Assembly (NCBI RefSeq): GCF_020526085.1
Contig: NZ_CP084874.1
Span: 4,030,001 to 4,094,000, forward strand
Direction: 5' to 3'
Origin: Klebsiella africana
GTDB lineage: Bacteria > Pseudomonadota > Gammaproteobacteria > Enterobacterales > Enterobacteriaceae
Length of the DNA stretch: 64,000 bases
Shown: in pieces, positions 51,773 through 61,492 of the stretch
Layout: each line of letters begins with the position of its first letter
Position numbering within the stretch: position 1 is the stretch's first letter
Program-made: the position numbers and the translations under genes
Notes under the pieces: model-generated
What the model was told of the DNA's origin: nothing
Database searches by the model: none
The model's input: only the letters and a program-made list of their open reading frames with translations

Positions 51773-52089
51773 CAGGCTTTCTTCAGGCAGGTACTCATGA
51801 AGGTATTACGTTCATCACCCTTCAGTGATTTCGCCGTGGCCGCTTTGCTGCAGTCGCTCATTTTCTGCTGCTGAGGAGTGAGCGCCTTTCCCTGCGAGGT
51901 CGTGGTCTCTTTTTTCAGACACTGGCTCATAAAGGTTTTGCGCTCCTCTCCTTTCAGCATTTTGGCTGACGCTTGCTGATTGCAGTCCGTCATCCTTTGC
52001 TGCTGTGGAGTGGGCGTTTTTTCTGCCGCGCCAACCGCGCTGATAAAGATCAAGCCAAACAGTAGGGTCATCAGTAAAGTTATTTTCAT
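51772..52089 (-). CDS. psiF: Phosphate starvation-inducible protein PsiF
   Basis: 105-aa exported protein: signal peptide MKITLLMTLLFGLIFISAVGAA, then two PsiF repeats, each with the pattern TPQQQ+M-DC...A-A--LKG-+R-TFMS-CLKK and two cysteines per repeat (DCNQQ/SQCLKK and DCSKA/STCLKK). Function unknown; expressed with phoA from the Pho promoter in E. coli. It lies 91 bp after phoA. The longer open frame upstream is ignored because the signal peptide begins at 52089. Confidence 0.93.
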   Translation of the reverse strand: MKITLLMTLLFGLIFISAVGAAEKTPTPQQQRMTDCNQQASAKMLKGEERKTFMSQCLKKETTTSQGKALTPQQQKMSDCSKAATAKSLKGDERNTFMSTCLKKA

Positions 52090-52180
52090 CGCACCATCCT
52101 TCTGTGAGTGGATCGTTGTAAGTCTGGACGCAGATAGAAAAAAAACCAGCCGGTGACGCGATTTCGCCACCGGCAACGAC

Positions 52181-53596
52181 TTATTTCAGACTCAGGGCAG
52201 CTTTCATGGTCGAGAACAGGTCGGTCTGGTCGGTCAGGCCGACGACGTTAGCCGCGTGTGGGCCGTAGGCCGCAATGCGCAGCTGGGTGCCGGTATGCTC
52301 CATCGACTCTTCCTCAGAGTTGCCGTAGCTCATCACCATCACCGCGCCATCGTGCGTGTTCAGAGCCTGGGTCAGCCCCGGGGCTTTGCTATCCGCCGGG
52401 ATGATCTGGCTGGCGTGCGCATGGTCGGCGGTGACAATCACCAGGGTGTTGCCATCTTTTCTCGCAAACTCCAGCGCCTTCTGCACCGCTTCGTCGAGAT
52501 CTACGGTTTCGCCGATCTGGCCGCACGGATTGGCCGCATGATCCTGCTTATCGATGGAGGCGCCTTCCACCTGCAGAAAGAAGCCTTTCTCGTTACGGCT
52601 CAGCAGGTCAATCGCTTTCTCCGTCATCTGCGCCAGGGTCGGCACCGAGGCGTCACGTTTTGGGTTTGGCGTACAGGTCACCGGCGGTTTATCGATATTG
52701 CCGTGATAAGATGCCTTCGGCCCTTCCCAGCGGACCGGCATATTGCCGTCGGCGAAGAGTCCCAGCAGCGGTTTATCCTGACTGGCTTCCGTCGCGGCGG
52801 CAAGGGAAGCCGCGTCGGTCACAATCTGGTAGCCGCGCGCTTGCGCCTGCTCGCGCAGGGTTTTGCCCTGCCACTCGCCCGCCGTCGCCGTTTCGGCAAA
52901 GGTCTTCGCGCCGCCGCCTAAAGTCACATCCGGTCGGGCGTTCAGCAGTTGTTCGGTAATGGAACCTTTGCCCCCTTTCTCCAGCGCATTGCTGGGGCAT
53001 TTTTCGCTGGTGACCGTGGGGCCGTAGCATTTACGCGATGTTACATGCGCTACCAGCGCCGCGGGGGTCGCGTCCTGCAGTTCGGCGGTGGAAACGTTGC
53101 CGGTGGCCAGTCCCGCCGCTTTCGCCAGCTCGAGAATGGTCTGATGCGCGTTCTCATGAATATCGACGCCCAGCGCGCCGTTATAAGTCTTCACGCCGGT
53201 GGTCCAGGCGGTGGCGGACGCCGCCGAGTCGGTTACGTAGTCCGGTTTCCCGGTTTTTTTATCCAGCGAATAGTGCGTGTACTGCCCGGTTAACGGCAGA
53301 GCGTCAATCCCTTTAAAGAAACCGCCCGCCCCCTCGGCATAATTTCGCGCAGCGGTAATTTCCGAATCGCCCATCCCATCGCCAATCAGTAAAATAATGT
53401 TTTTGGCCGGTTTATTGATTAACGAGGCGCGCAGCGCTTCGGTTTGATCGCCTGTTAAACGACGCGCGCCGCCAGGGGTGGTGATATCCCCCTGAGCAGC
53501 ACGATTTTCCAGCACCGGCGCAGCCGTGGTTTCGGCATGAATAACCGGCGAGCCCAGCAGAGGAACCAGGGCAATAAACAGAGCGCTTAATTTCAC
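52181..53596 (-). CDS. phoA: Alkaline phosphatase PhoA
   Basis: Periplasmic zinc/magnesium phosphomonoesterase induced by phosphate starvation. Start chosen as GTG at 53596, giving 471 aa as in E. coli, whose phoA also starts with GTG in the same context; ggag lies 9 bases upstream. ATG codons at 53611 and 53605 are in frame but badly placed. Signal peptide [20 protein letters not shown], active-site Ser in [10 protein letters not shown], metal ligands in [34 protein letters not shown] and [10 protein letters not shown]; disulfide cysteines present. Confidence 0.96.
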   Translation of the reverse strand: MKLSALFIALVPLLGSPVIHAETTAAPVLENRAAQGDITTPGGARRLTGDQTEALRASLINKPAKNIILLIGDGMGDSEITAARNYAEGAGGFFKGIDALPLTGQYTHYSLDKKTGKPDYVTDSAASATAWTTGVKTYNGALGVDIHENAHQTILELAKAAGLATGNVSTAELQDATPAALVAHVTSRKCYGPTVTSEKCPSNALEKGGKGSITEQLLNARPDVTLGGGAKTFAETATAGEWQGKTLREQAQARGYQIVTDAASLAAATEASQDKPLLGLFADGNMPVRWEGPKASYHGNIDKPPVTCTPNPKRDASVPTLAQMTEKAIDLLSRNEKGFFLQVEGASIDKQDHAANPCGQIGETVDLDEAVQKALEFARKDGNTLVIVTADHAHASQIIPADSKAPGLTQALNTHDGAVMVMSYGNSEEESMEHTGTQLRIAAYGPHAANVVGLTDQTDLFSTMKAALSLK

Positions 53597-53646
53597 TTTT
53601 GTCATCTCCATGTAAAAAATACTTAAAAAAACAAAACGAAGGAGAC

Positions 53647-53678
53647 TTTATAAAAGGGAGATGACAGAAAAATGACGG
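53647..53678 (-). promoter_or_regulatory. phoA: Pho box and -10 element of phoA-psiF
   Basis: CCGTCATTTTTCTGTCAT (53661-53678, minus strand) is an 18-bp Pho box: two CNGTCAT repeats separated by 4 bp. A TATAAA element follows at 53647-53652. Confidence 0.88.
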
Positions 53679-53700
53679 CATCCTTGTCGTGTCACAAAGA

Positions 53701-53961
53701 CTAACTACGAGGATGCCGCAACAGCTTTTTTAGATATTGCTGCAGCAGCATCGCATCATGGTCGTTGACCGGCGGACAGGGCGTCACCTGATCTATCGCC
53801 TGTTCAATATCCTGAATCAATGCCAGCTGGGCATCATGCTCCATATGGCGCAATAATGCGGTGACCACGATCTCCAGCGCTTCAACCTGCACCGTCAGTT
53901 CCTTTGCTTCTTCTTCCTTTTGCGCCAGTTTAACCAGTAACTCAGCAATGAGATTCTTCAT
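53701..53961 (-). CDS. iraP: Anti-adapter protein IraP
   Basis: 86-aa small protein that binds the adapter RssB and so protects sigma-S from ClpXP, in E. coli especially under phosphate starvation through ppGpp. The N-terminal coiled coil [22 protein letters not shown] and the following [17 protein letters not shown] are conserved; the middle and C-terminal parts diverge but end similarly (KKLLRHPRS). It lies beside phoA as in K-12, 104 bp upstream on the same strand. Confidence 0.92.
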   Translation of the reverse strand: MKNLIAELLVKLAQKEEEAKELTVQVEALEIVVTALLRHMEHDAQLALIQDIEQAIDQVTPCPPVNDHDAMLLQQYLKKLLRHPRS

Positions 53962-54224
53962 AGCTCCAGTTCCTTATGCGAGGCCTGTTTTTGATTGAGA
54001 TGTCATACCCAATGACGGACCTCAGAATTACTTAAATTAAGAATCATCGCAACACCCAATATACAGCGAAACGTTTTACCACTATAAAATACCACTATAA
54101 ATAGTATTGTTTAATGACAACCGGGTTAGTTATAACCAGATTGCCTGGTAAATAATAAAATGGAATAGCGTTCACGCAATGACGATAACAAAAAGTAATG
54201 GTAAATCCGCTGACGGCGAATAAC
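53962..54224. other. AT-rich intergenic region upstream of iraP
   Basis: About 300 bp without a gene between iraP and the MFS gene. It holds the presumed iraP promoter and a local repeat (taccactataaa at about 54078 and 54089, 11-12 bp apart). Nothing else recognised apart from the terminator at its far end. Confidence 0.4.
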
Positions 54225-54254
54225 GCTGACGGTATTGTGATAAATACCGTCAGC
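54225..54254 (-). terminator. Hairpin after the MdtG-like gene
   Basis: Perfect 12-bp stem GCTGACGGTATT/AATACCGTCAGC with a 6-nt loop. The following minus-strand sequence has only short T-runs. Confidence 0.6.
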
Positions 54255-54260
54255 AGAGGT

Positions 54261-55460
54261 TCAGGCGTTAGCCCGACGGGTGCGGCGCAGCATCCATGCC
54301 AGTTGCCAGAGGTTAATGAAAACGATAATGGCGGTGGCAATAAATACCCAGCGGAAGCCAGCCATGGCTGAGACAGAGGCGCCAATTAGCGGCCCGGCGA
54401 CGTTGCCCAGATACATAAACGATTGGTTATAGCCAAAGATGCGTCCGGTGACGCTGTCGCTGCTGTATTTCAGCAATAAGGTCTGCACCGCCGGAAGCAT
54501 CGCGCCATCGGCAAAGCCGAGAAGAAAACGCAGCGTCCCCAATTGCAGCGGGGTGGTGACAAAGGACATGGCGAAGAACATCACCACCGCGCAGCAGAGC
54601 GTCGCGAGCAGGATCCGCGAGGTGCCAATACGGTCGCCTAACTTACCCAGCCGCGGGGCAGAGATCAGCGCCGACACGCCGGGCACCGCGGCGATCATCC
54701 CGGCCAGAAAAGCGATATTATTGCTGTCCGGCGCCATTGACTTAATAAACAGCGCCAGGATCGGGCCAATTGAGCCGTTGCACAACTGGATAACCAGGGT
54801 AGTGAAGAAGAGGCTGATCACCAGTCCCGGATAGGGCAAGGAGGCAAAGACTTGTTTCCCGGTGAGGCGCTCGCTTTTGCTGACCTGCGGACGAATGCCC
54901 TCTTTAATCAGGAACAGGGTCACCAGAAAACTGATGGTCAGCAGGATCGCCGTAATAAAAAAGACCATCCGCAGCCCGACGTGGTCCGCCAGGAAGCCGC
55001 CCAGCAGCGGGCCGCCGATGACCCCGCTAATCTGCGCCGTCGACAGCGTGCTTAGCGCCCAGCCGCTGCGCTCGCGCGGCACCTGGGAGGCCACCAGCGC
55101 CATGGCGTTTGGAATATAACCAGAGGTTAACCCCATGATTGCCCGCAGGATAAACAGCTGCCAGACGTTGGTGGCGAAAGCCTGCAGTAAAATGGCGACC
55201 GCCATCCCCAGCGAGGCGCGCAGCAGCATCAGCTTGCGGCCTTTGCGATCTGCCAGACTTCCCCACATCGGCGAGACGATCGCCGAGACCAGGAAGGTGA
55301 CGCTGAAGGTCAGCCCCGACCACATCGACAGCGCTTCATGCGAAGTCACGCCCAGTTGGGAGACGTAGAGGGGTAAAAAAGGGAGAATTTGACTGATTGC
55401 CAGGCCGGTAAAAAAGCAACCAAACCAGACAGAGATAAGATTAACCTTCCAGGATTCCAT
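54261..55460 (-). CDS. MdtG-like MFS drug efflux transporter
   Basis: 399 aa, twelve hydrophobic helices, drug:H+ antiporter type (DHA1). The A-loop [20 protein letters not shown] follows TM2, motif C-like [19 protein letters not shown] is in TM5. Similar along its length to E. coli MdtG (for example [30 protein letters not shown] region and [18 protein letters not shown]), so it may be a paralogue that extrudes drugs such as fosfomycin-type compounds; substrate not shown. Absent between iraP and ddlA in K-12; with the next gene it forms an insertion. Confidence 0.87.
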   Translation of the reverse strand: MESWKVNLISVWFGCFFTGLAISQILPFLPLYVSQLGVTSHEALSMWSGLTFSVTFLVSAIVSPMWGSLADRKGRKLMLLRASLGMAVAILLQAFATNVWQLFILRAIMGLTSGYIPNAMALVASQVPRERSGWALSTLSTAQISGVIGGPLLGGFLADHVGLRMVFFITAILLTISFLVTLFLIKEGIRPQVSKSERLTGKQVFASLPYPGLVISLFFTTLVIQLCNGSIGPILALFIKSMAPDSNNIAFLAGMIAAVPGVSALISAPRLGKLGDRIGTSRILLATLCCAVVMFFAMSFVTTPLQLGTLRFLLGFADGAMLPAVQTLLLKYSSDSVTGRIFGYNQSFMYLGNVAGPLIGASVSAMAGFRWVFIATAIIVFINLWQLAWMLRRTRRANA

Positions 55461-55629
55461 AACTACGCGTATTCATTAATGATTTGCCAATTATTACCTA
55501 GCTTAGCAATTTCATTGCACTGGTGTACTACCATAGATGCACTGACGGCGAGTTTGGTGTTTTATGACTGCGCATGAGAGGCTGACGAAGCATTTTATGG
55601 TCATTTAGGCTGCTCACAGCGCTTTATGC

Positions 55630-56328
55630 TCAAAAGCAGAAGCCCTGCCCGCGCATGCCGAAGTGAAAATGGTTGGCGTGAGCCGCGTTGTACTCTGGCC
55701 CCAGCGCGTTGCCGAAGTAATGGCAACTGCTGCTCAACAGCGCCGCCAGCCAGGGGCGCGAAGTCTCGCTCCGCCAGCCCTCCAGGACGCTGACGCGTCT
55801 GCCGTCCGCCAGACGGAAACCGCTGACGTCCAGCGCGTCCGCCGTGGCATGTTCACTGCGCCGCGCCTGTGCCCGATGGTAGATATTGCGACAGGCAAAG
55901 CTGCCAAGATGGTCGATCTGGCGCAGATCGCTCGCCATCAGCTGGCGGGTCAGCGGCTTCGCCTGCTGCTCGACATACAGCGCACTGCTCAGTGCCAGCG
56001 GGCAGCTGGCGAGGAAACTGCTGCTCAGCTTCACCGGGCCAAAATTAGCCACCCGCACCACGTTACGCAGAGGGCAGCTTCCCTCGCTGTCTGCCACCGG
56101 CTGGCTGGCGATGAGCCGCCGGCGGTTGGCCTCCGCCAGCAGAGAGGCGCACTGGTCGGCCGTAAGGCTGCGCAGCTTGAACGACGTCAGCCAGCCCGGG
56201 GGATCGTCCAGCGCCAGCGGCGCCAGCGGATTCAGGTGTGGCGGCAGAAAGCGATATCCAAACAGGCCCGCGCCGAGCAGCCCGGCCAGCACCAGCAGCG
56301 TCTTTCCTCTCACGCCCACTCCCGTCAA
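55630..56328 (-). CDS. Extensin-like C-terminal domain protein
   Basis: 232 aa with one N-terminal membrane anchor (KTLLVLAGLLGAGLFGYRFL, residues about 9-28), so the domain faces the periplasm. The extensin-like C domain is related to peptidase M15: RRSEHATADALDVSGF supplies His and Asp ligands and HANHFHFG the second His pair, which suggests a zinc peptidoglycan hydrolase. Six cysteines after the anchor could form disulfides. No catalytic work is known for the enterobacterial protein. It lies 84 bp from ddlA, in opposite direction. Confidence 0.85.
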   Translation of the reverse strand: MTGVGVRGKTLLVLAGLLGAGLFGYRFLPPHLNPLAPLALDDPPGWLTSFKLRSLTADQCASLLAEANRRRLIASQPVADSEGSCPLRNVVRVANFGPVKLSSSFLASCPLALSSALYVEQQAKPLTRQLMASDLRQIDHLGSFACRNIYHRAQARRSEHATADALDVSGFRLADGRRVSVLEGWRSETSRPWLAALLSSSCHYFGNALGPEYNAAHANHFHFGMRGQGFCF

Positions 56329-56412
56329 TTGATCAGGTAAATATTATGGCAGCCAGGCGGCGGTTTCACATGGTATGTTATGCCCTTTGATGTAATCTGG
56401 ATGGAAGTTGAA

Positions 56413-57510
56413 ATGGCAAAGATGAGGGTTGGGATCGTTTTTGGCGGTAAGTCGGCAGAGCATGAAGTGTCGCTGCAGTCAGCGAAGAATATCGTGGAAG
56501 CGATTGATAAATCACGCTTCGATGTGGTTCTGTTGGGGATTGATAAACAGGGGCTATGGCACATCAACGACGCCGGCAACTACCTGCTCAATGCTCAGGA
56601 TCCTGCCCGTATTGCCCTGCGCCCTTCCACGGTGACTCTGGCGCAGATCCCGGGCCGCGAAGCACAGCAGCTGATTAACGCCGAAAGTGGCCAGCCGCTG
56701 GCGGCCATCGATGTGATTTTCCCCATCGTCCACGGCACGCTGGGCGAAGATGGTTCCCTGCAGGGGATGCTGCGCATGGCCAATCTGCCGTTCGTCGGCT
56801 CCGATGTGCTGGGCTCTGCGGCCTGTATGGACAAAGACGTGACCAAACGTCTGCTGCGCGACGCCGGGCTCACCGTCGCCCCGTTTATCACCCTGACCCG
56901 CGCCAACCGCGCGCAGTTCAGCTTTGCCGATGTCGAAGCGAAGCTGGGCCTGCCGCTGTTCGTTAAGCCGGCTAATCAGGGCTCGTCGGTTGGCGTCAGC
57001 AAAGTTAAAAACGAAGAGCAGTACCATCAGGCGGTGGCCCTGGCCTTTGAATTTGACCATAAAGTGGTGGTGGAGCAAGGCATTAAAGGGCGGGAAATTG
57101 AGTGTGCGGTGCTGGGTAACGACCACCCGCAGGCCAGCACCTGCGGTGAAATTGTCCTCAACAGCGAGTTTTACGCTTACGACACCAAGTATATCGACGA
57201 CCAGGGCGCGCAGGTGGTGGTTCCGGCCGCTATCGCCCCTGAGATTAACGACAAAATCCGCGCTATCGCGGTGCAGGCCTACCAGACCCTGGGCTGCAGC
57301 GGCATGGCCCGCGTCGACGTCTTCCTCACCGCCGACAACGAGGTGGTGATCAACGAGATCAACACCCTGCCGGGCTTTACCAACATCAGCATGTATCCGA
57401 AGCTGTGGCAGGCCAGCGGTCTCGACTACACCAGCCTGATCACCCGCCTGATTGAGCTGGCGCTGGAGCGCCATGCCGCGGACCGGGCGCTGAAAACATC
57501 CATGAACTAA
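56413..57510 (+). CDS. ddlA: D-alanine--D-alanine ligase A
   Basis: ATP-grasp enzyme that joins two D-alanines for peptidoglycan precursors. 365 aa. Seen: [19 protein letters not shown] at the N-terminus, [32 protein letters not shown] in the ATP-grasp core, [10 protein letters not shown] and the metal-binding [19 protein letters not shown]. The ATG at 56413 follows ggaag; earlier ATG codons at 56380 and 56401 lack a good site and family support. Same neighbours as K-12 (yaiZ, yaiY) downstream. Confidence 0.96.
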   Translation: MAKMRVGIVFGGKSAEHEVSLQSAKNIVEAIDKSRFDVVLLGIDKQGLWHINDAGNYLLNAQDPARIALRPSTVTLAQIPGREAQQLINAESGQPLAAIDVIFPIVHGTLGEDGSLQGMLRMANLPFVGSDVLGSAACMDKDVTKRLLRDAGLTVAPFITLTRANRAQFSFADVEAKLGLPLFVKPANQGSSVGVSKVKNEEQYHQAVALAFEFDHKVVVEQGIKGREIECAVLGNDHPQASTCGEIVLNSEFYAYDTKYIDDQGAQVVVPAAIAPEINDKIRAIAVQAYQTLGCSGMARVDVFLTADNEVVINEINTLPGFTNISMYPKLWQASGLDYTSLITRLIELALERHAADRALKTSMN

Positions 57511-57542
57511 AACGCGTTTTACCCCGCCTGGCAGCGGCGGCC

Positions 57543-57746
57543 TCAGGCCTCTTCTGCCGGGCGACGACGGATCACCAGACCCGCAGCCCAGAAGCTTATC
57601 ACCCACGTCACCAGACCGACGGCGTAGGATTGCCAGCCCTGCGTCTCAAACCCCAGCAGCCCCACCACCCCATTGAGAATAAAAATTAACCCCAGCGCCA
57701 CCGCGTAGTAGTGCCAGTCGCGGCGAATTTTATCTGTGAGCTTCAT
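57543..57746 (-). CDS. yaiZ: DUF2754 membrane protein YaiZ
   Basis: 67-aa inner-membrane protein with two helices: YYAVALGLIFILNGVVGLLGF and YAVGLVTWVISFWAAGLVI. It begins MKLTDKIRRDWHYYA and ends in a basic/acidic tail. Function unknown. It converges on ddlA with 32 bp between and diverges from yaiY, as in K-12. Confidence 0.9.
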   Translation of the reverse strand: MKLTDKIRRDWHYYAVALGLIFILNGVVGLLGFETQGWQSYAVGLVTWVISFWAAGLVIRRRPAEEA

Positions 57747-57998
57747 GCGGCCTCCAACAGCAAAAAACGCATCTTCGCATAGCCGCTCGCAGCGGTCTGT
57801 AGCGCAAGGGAGAATGTTGTTGGATTGCGACGTCAGTCTCCCTTTTGTGCTCCTGTGGCACGGTTAACACAACGGCGAAAACAGGATTATTCCTGGACGG
57901 CAATTACCAGCAATCTGATACTGATGATGGCCCCTGACTGCCAGAATACCTGACATAGAGCTGGAGAAAAAACCAGCAGCGCAGATGTGGGAGGGCCT

Positions 57999-58301
57999 AT
58001 GGCTGAATTCAGTTTTTCAAAATCGCTTTTGGGAAATAAAAAAAGGGGGGCGCTGACCGGTAGCCATGTCGCCTACGGGCTGTTCGTCCTGATCTGCTGC
58101 TGGGCCGGCGCGCAGATGCTCAGCATGCTGATCCACGCCCCGGGGGTATTTGAACGCCTGATGCAGGCGCAGGACGCCAGCCGTCCACAAGTTGACATCA
58201 GCCTCGCCGTGGGCACCCTCTTTGGCCTGATCCCTTTTTTGATCGGCTGCGCGTTCATCGGGCTGCTGGCGCTCATTGTGCGCTGGCGTCAGCGCCGTTA
58301 A
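57999..58301 (+). CDS. yaiY: DUF2755 membrane protein YaiY
   Basis: 100-aa inner-membrane protein with two hydrophobic helices (VAYGLFVLICCWAGAQMLSML and VGTLFGLIPFLIGCAFIGLLAL). The conserved middle is HAPGVFERLMQAQDASRP. MAEFSFSKSL at 57999 aligns with E. coli YaiY; four upstream codons are also open. Function unknown. The stop shares TTAA with the convergent yaiW stop. Confidence 0.9.
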   Translation: MAEFSFSKSLLGNKKRGALTGSHVAYGLFVLICCWAGAQMLSMLIHAPGVFERLMQAQDASRPQVDISLAVGTLFGLIPFLIGCAFIGLLALIVRWRQRR

Positions 58302-59407
58302 CGCCGCGCCATACAGTTTGCCCGCCGCTCATCAACCCGTTTCGCAAACCACGCCGTCGTCAGATTACGGGTGATTTTCGGACTCTCCAGCTGGATCCCC
58401 GGCAACATCTCCCGCGGCAGGGTTTTGCCCGCCTTTTTATCGGCGAGACGGAAAACCTGCTGATAGAGATCGGTCTTCTCAAACGCCAGGCTGTCGCCCT
58501 TTTTCAGCTGGCGGTGGATCTCGCTGTCGCTCATCCCCAACTGGCCCGCCAGACGGCGCACCGCCAGCTCGGTATTACCCGGCTCATCGCTGTCATAGCG
58601 GATAAGATCGCCATCAAGCGCCAGTTTCACTCCGCTGGCTTTCACCACCGCATTCTGGAAGGCCGCGTTACGGCTGGCATACCAGCCGGCGTTGAAGTCG
58701 GCAAAGCGGTACAGCGGCGCACTGTAACTGGCCGGGTAGTTCAGCAGATGATAGGTGCCAAACCACAGGCCACCGCGCAGACTGAACACCTCCTGGCGCA
58801 CCGTGCCGTTCATTTTCCACGGGTAGCCAGAGGTATGCTGCTCGGCAAAAGCAATGCTGACCTGCATCGGCCCCCCGGTGTGCACCGGATTAAGCGAACC
58901 GAACAGCTTCTGCCCCATCGGCACCATCCCGATAAAGTCATCAAAAATGGCGCTCAACTGCTTTTCCGTCTTCACATTGTCCAGACGGTCGCTATAGCTT
59001 TTACCGTTTGGCGAGGTGATTTTAAGCGCGGTATGAACCAGAAACGGCGGAATGTGCATTTTTTCCGCCCGGCGGTCAATTTCCTGCCAGGCGATTTTAT
59101 TCAGCCCCGGCACAACCGGATCGGATTGATAGTTAGATTCCTGCTGCGCGACCGCCAGCACCGAGCAGACATTCTCTTCCGTCGGCGCCAGCTTCTGGCT
59201 GTCAAACGCGGTGGCGATGGCCTGCGCCCAGGCCTCCCGATCCTTGACGCTGGCCGGCATTTTCTGCCGCACCACCGACGCCACGTCAACGGGCTTCTCG
59301 CCCTTTTTCAGCGTCGGGGCCTGCTGGCTGGTACAGGCGCTCAGCACCATGGCCGCCAGCAGCGTCAATGAAACGGGAATAATGCGCGATAAACGTGCGG
59401 CCATCAT
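58298..59407 (-). CDS. yaiW: DUF1615 lipoprotein YaiW
   Basis: 369-aa predicted outer-membrane lipoprotein: MMAARLSRIIPVSLTLLAAMVLSAC gives the lipobox LSAC with the acylated Cys at residue 25. The long conserved domain contains VCSVLAVAQQESNYQSDP, reminiscent of lytic transglycosylase catalytic Glu regions, and GPMQVSIAFAEQ. In E. coli YaiW sits at the surface and is needed for uptake of proline-rich peptides with SbmA. It follows sbmA by 15 bp. Start may be 3 bp further in (second Met). Confidence 0.92.
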   Translation of the reverse strand: MMAARLSRIIPVSLTLLAAMVLSACTSQQAPTLKKGEKPVDVASVVRQKMPASVKDREAWAQAIATAFDSQKLAPTEENVCSVLAVAQQESNYQSDPVVPGLNKIAWQEIDRRAEKMHIPPFLVHTALKITSPNGKSYSDRLDNVKTEKQLSAIFDDFIGMVPMGQKLFGSLNPVHTGGPMQVSIAFAEQHTSGYPWKMNGTVRQEVFSLRGGLWFGTYHLLNYPASYSAPLYRFADFNAGWYASRNAAFQNAVVKASGVKLALDGDLIRYDSDEPGNTELAVRRLAGQLGMSDSEIHRQLKKGDSLAFEKTDLYQQVFRLADKKAGKTLPREMLPGIQLESPKITRNLTTAWFAKRVDERRANCMARR

Positions 59408-59422
59408 GCTTCCTTGTCTTGA

Positions 59423-60643
59423 TTAACGTAATGTCGGGATCGCTTCCTGCAGCGGTTTGCCGTCCAGCTCGCGTTCAAAACTGCGCAGACGTTTGTAGAT
59501 GGACATCAGTTCCACCAGCGTCGTCCACGAGCTGATCAGGTACTGGAACGAGCCGCGCACCTGGCCGAAGACGTTGGTAATTTGCGTCATCAGCCCGAGG
59601 GTAATCGTACCGGCAACGATCGACGGAAACAGCAGGAAAAGGCCGAAAACGTTATCCACCTGCAGATAGAGAATGCGGGCGATATTGAAATACATATAGT
59701 GGAAATAGAGACGGAAATAGTTGCGACGCACCGCGCGGAATAGCTCGCGCACCGTCGGCGGCGTAGCGCGGGTTTCATCGTCCTCACCGTAGACCAGTTC
59801 TTTACGATACGCCGCTTCCACACGCTGGTTTTTAAACTCCAGGCCCGGCAGCTTAATCCCCACCACCGCCAGCAGGCCGGTGCCCATCAGCGACCAGACG
59901 ATAGCGGCAATCACCAGGCCATACGGCAAATGACCGACGATGGGCAGGTCGGGAACGTGTTCGGAGAGCGTCACCAGCACCGGCAGGAAGGCGATCAGGG
60001 TCATCACCGCGTTGATAAAGCTCACCCCCATATCTTCGAGGGTGGAAGCAAAGCGCATGGTATCTTCCTGCACACGCTGCGCGGCGCCTTCGATATGGCG
60101 CAGATGCTGCCAGTGGGCCATATAGTGTTCGTTCATCGCTGTGCGCCAGCGGAAAACATAGTGGCTGACGAAGAAGTTGTTCATCACGCCAATGATCACC
60201 GCGATGATCGCGATGCCAAGAAAAACGCCGATTTCCTGATAAAACTGGTTGATGCTGACCTTATGCGGGGTGGCCAGCGCGCTCTGGATCAGGTCGTAAA
60301 ATGGCGCATACCAGGCGTTGATCGCCACGCCCACCTCCACCAGAAACCAGGTAACGAAGATGATGAGCGACGTACCAAGAATCGACCAGTACTGCCAGCG
60401 ATGGGGGCAGTAGACAAACCAGAAAATCGCAAACACGCCGACGCAGAACAGATAGTAAGCGTAGAACACCAGATAATTAAGCGACCAAAAGCGCGCTGCG
60501 CTGATGGCCACATTTTGCGATGCCCCGCTGACCCGCAGCAGCCAGTCGCCGCCGCCCGCCTGCCAAAAGATCACGGCCAGTAGCGACCAGATTAAGGCAG
60601 AAATAAAAAACGGCCCCGGTTTGGGGAAAAAAGATTTAAACAT
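59423..60643 (-). CDS. sbmA: Peptide antibiotic transporter SbmA
   Basis: Proton-driven inner-membrane importer of microcins B17/J25, bleomycin and proline-rich peptides. 406 aa from the second Met ([10 protein letters not shown]), which has better spacing to aggag than the first Met at 60646. It has about seven hydrophobic helices and resembles the membrane half of an ABC exporter without a nucleotide-binding domain. Near-identical to E. coli in [30 protein letters not shown] read in parts. First gene of sbmA-yaiW. Confidence 0.96.
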   Translation of the reverse strand: MFKSFFPKPGPFFISALIWSLLAVIFWQAGGGDWLLRVSGASQNVAISAARFWSLNYLVFYAYYLFCVGVFAIFWFVYCPHRWQYWSILGTSLIIFVTWFLVEVGVAINAWYAPFYDLIQSALATPHKVSINQFYQEIGVFLGIAIIAVIIGVMNNFFVSHYVFRWRTAMNEHYMAHWQHLRHIEGAAQRVQEDTMRFASTLEDMGVSFINAVMTLIAFLPVLVTLSEHVPDLPIVGHLPYGLVIAAIVWSLMGTGLLAVVGIKLPGLEFKNQRVEAAYRKELVYGEDDETRATPPTVRELFRAVRRNYFRLYFHYMYFNIARILYLQVDNVFGLFLLFPSIVAGTITLGLMTQITNVFGQVRGSFQYLISSWTTLVELMSIYKRLRSFERELDGKPLQEAIPTLR

Positions 60644-60760
60644 CATTGTCTCCTGCTAACTTCTTATCGTTCTACTATTGCTGTGTACGACGCATACGTC
60701 GGCCGCCGCGTGGATGCGCTCTCGCGGGGCAGACGAATGATAAGACCGGATATCAACAGC

Positions 60761-61294
60761 TTAGTTCTGCTGCCAGGCGTGCAGAATTGTTTCTGTGGGT
60801 TTCACCTGTAAAGGATTGCCAGGAACCGTCAGCGTACGCCACACCTCATTGTAGTGGGCGATAAGCGTCGCGGCCGGCGCGGCGGGGCGGTCGGCGGTGG
60901 TGTGGGCATCTTCCGCGACAACAATACCGTACCCGCGGCTGGCGCCGTTTTTAATGGTGGTGTCGAGGCAGTAGTCGGTGGCGCAGCCGCAGATGACGAA
61001 CTGCTGGATGTCGTGTTCGCCCAGCACCTGCGCCAGCGAGGTGTGGTAGAAAGCGTCGCAGGCAGTTTTGGTGACATACAGCGCGCCAGCTGGCTGTTCC
61101 AGCTCGGGAAGCAGAGCAAAGCCTTCGCTGCCGGCTTCGAGGCCACCGGCTTCATCATGCTGAATGAAAATGACCTTGTCCGCCGCGCGCACCAGACGAT
61201 TAATTTGCGCGACGCAGCGCCCGCGCGCCAGACGCGGCGTGGCGAACACGCCGTTTTGCATATCCACGACCATCACTACCCGTTGAGCCGTCAT
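60761..61294 (-). CDS. Isochorismatase-family cysteine hydrolase
   Basis: 177-aa cytoplasmic hydrolase. The catalytic triad is complete: Asp11 in VVMVVDMQNGVF, Lys76 in YVTKTACDAF and Cys109 in ICGCATDYCLDTT. Closest in look to amidases such as nicotinamidase or N-carbamoylsarcosine hydrolases; substrate unknown. It is different from the YcaC-like gene at 31.4 kb, which lacks the Lys motif. Located between sbmA and ampH, which adjoin in K-12. Nine further open codons upstream are not used; MTAQRV starts at the domain edge. Confidence 0.87.
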   Translation of the reverse strand: MTAQRVVMVVDMQNGVFATPRLARGRCVAQINRLVRAADKVIFIQHDEAGGLEAGSEGFALLPELEQPAGALYVTKTACDAFYHTSLAQVLGEHDIQQFVICGCATDYCLDTTIKNGASRGYGIVVAEDAHTTADRPAAPAATLIAHYNEVWRTLTVPGNPLQVKPTETILHAWQQN

Positions 61295-61363
61295 TGTTCT
61301 CTCCCACGAACGTTCAGCCAAACGGTCATCATACGCGGCAGCGGAAAAAGCCGATATCTGAAA

Positions 61364-61386
61364 GCGTAAAAAAGTCTTTTTTACGC
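61364..61386. terminator. A/T-stem hairpin upstream of ampH
   Basis: Perfect 10-bp stem GCGTAAAAAA/TTTTTTACGC with a GTC loop between divergent genes. It may stop read-through or form part of the ampH leader. Confidence 0.55.
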
Positions 61387-61492
61387 ACCGTTACCTTTTT
61401 CCTGCAGGAATGTCGTGAATCCCACTTTGTTCTGCGCCACTTCGTAGTATAAATACCCTCTTCTCTTTTATTTATTTAATGGATGATCTCCG

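Noticed and set aside
53701..53961. Assigning the small gene beside phoA as an unknown small protein
   Set aside because: The N-terminal coiled coil, 86-aa length and location match IraP well enough to name it despite a divergent C-terminal half.
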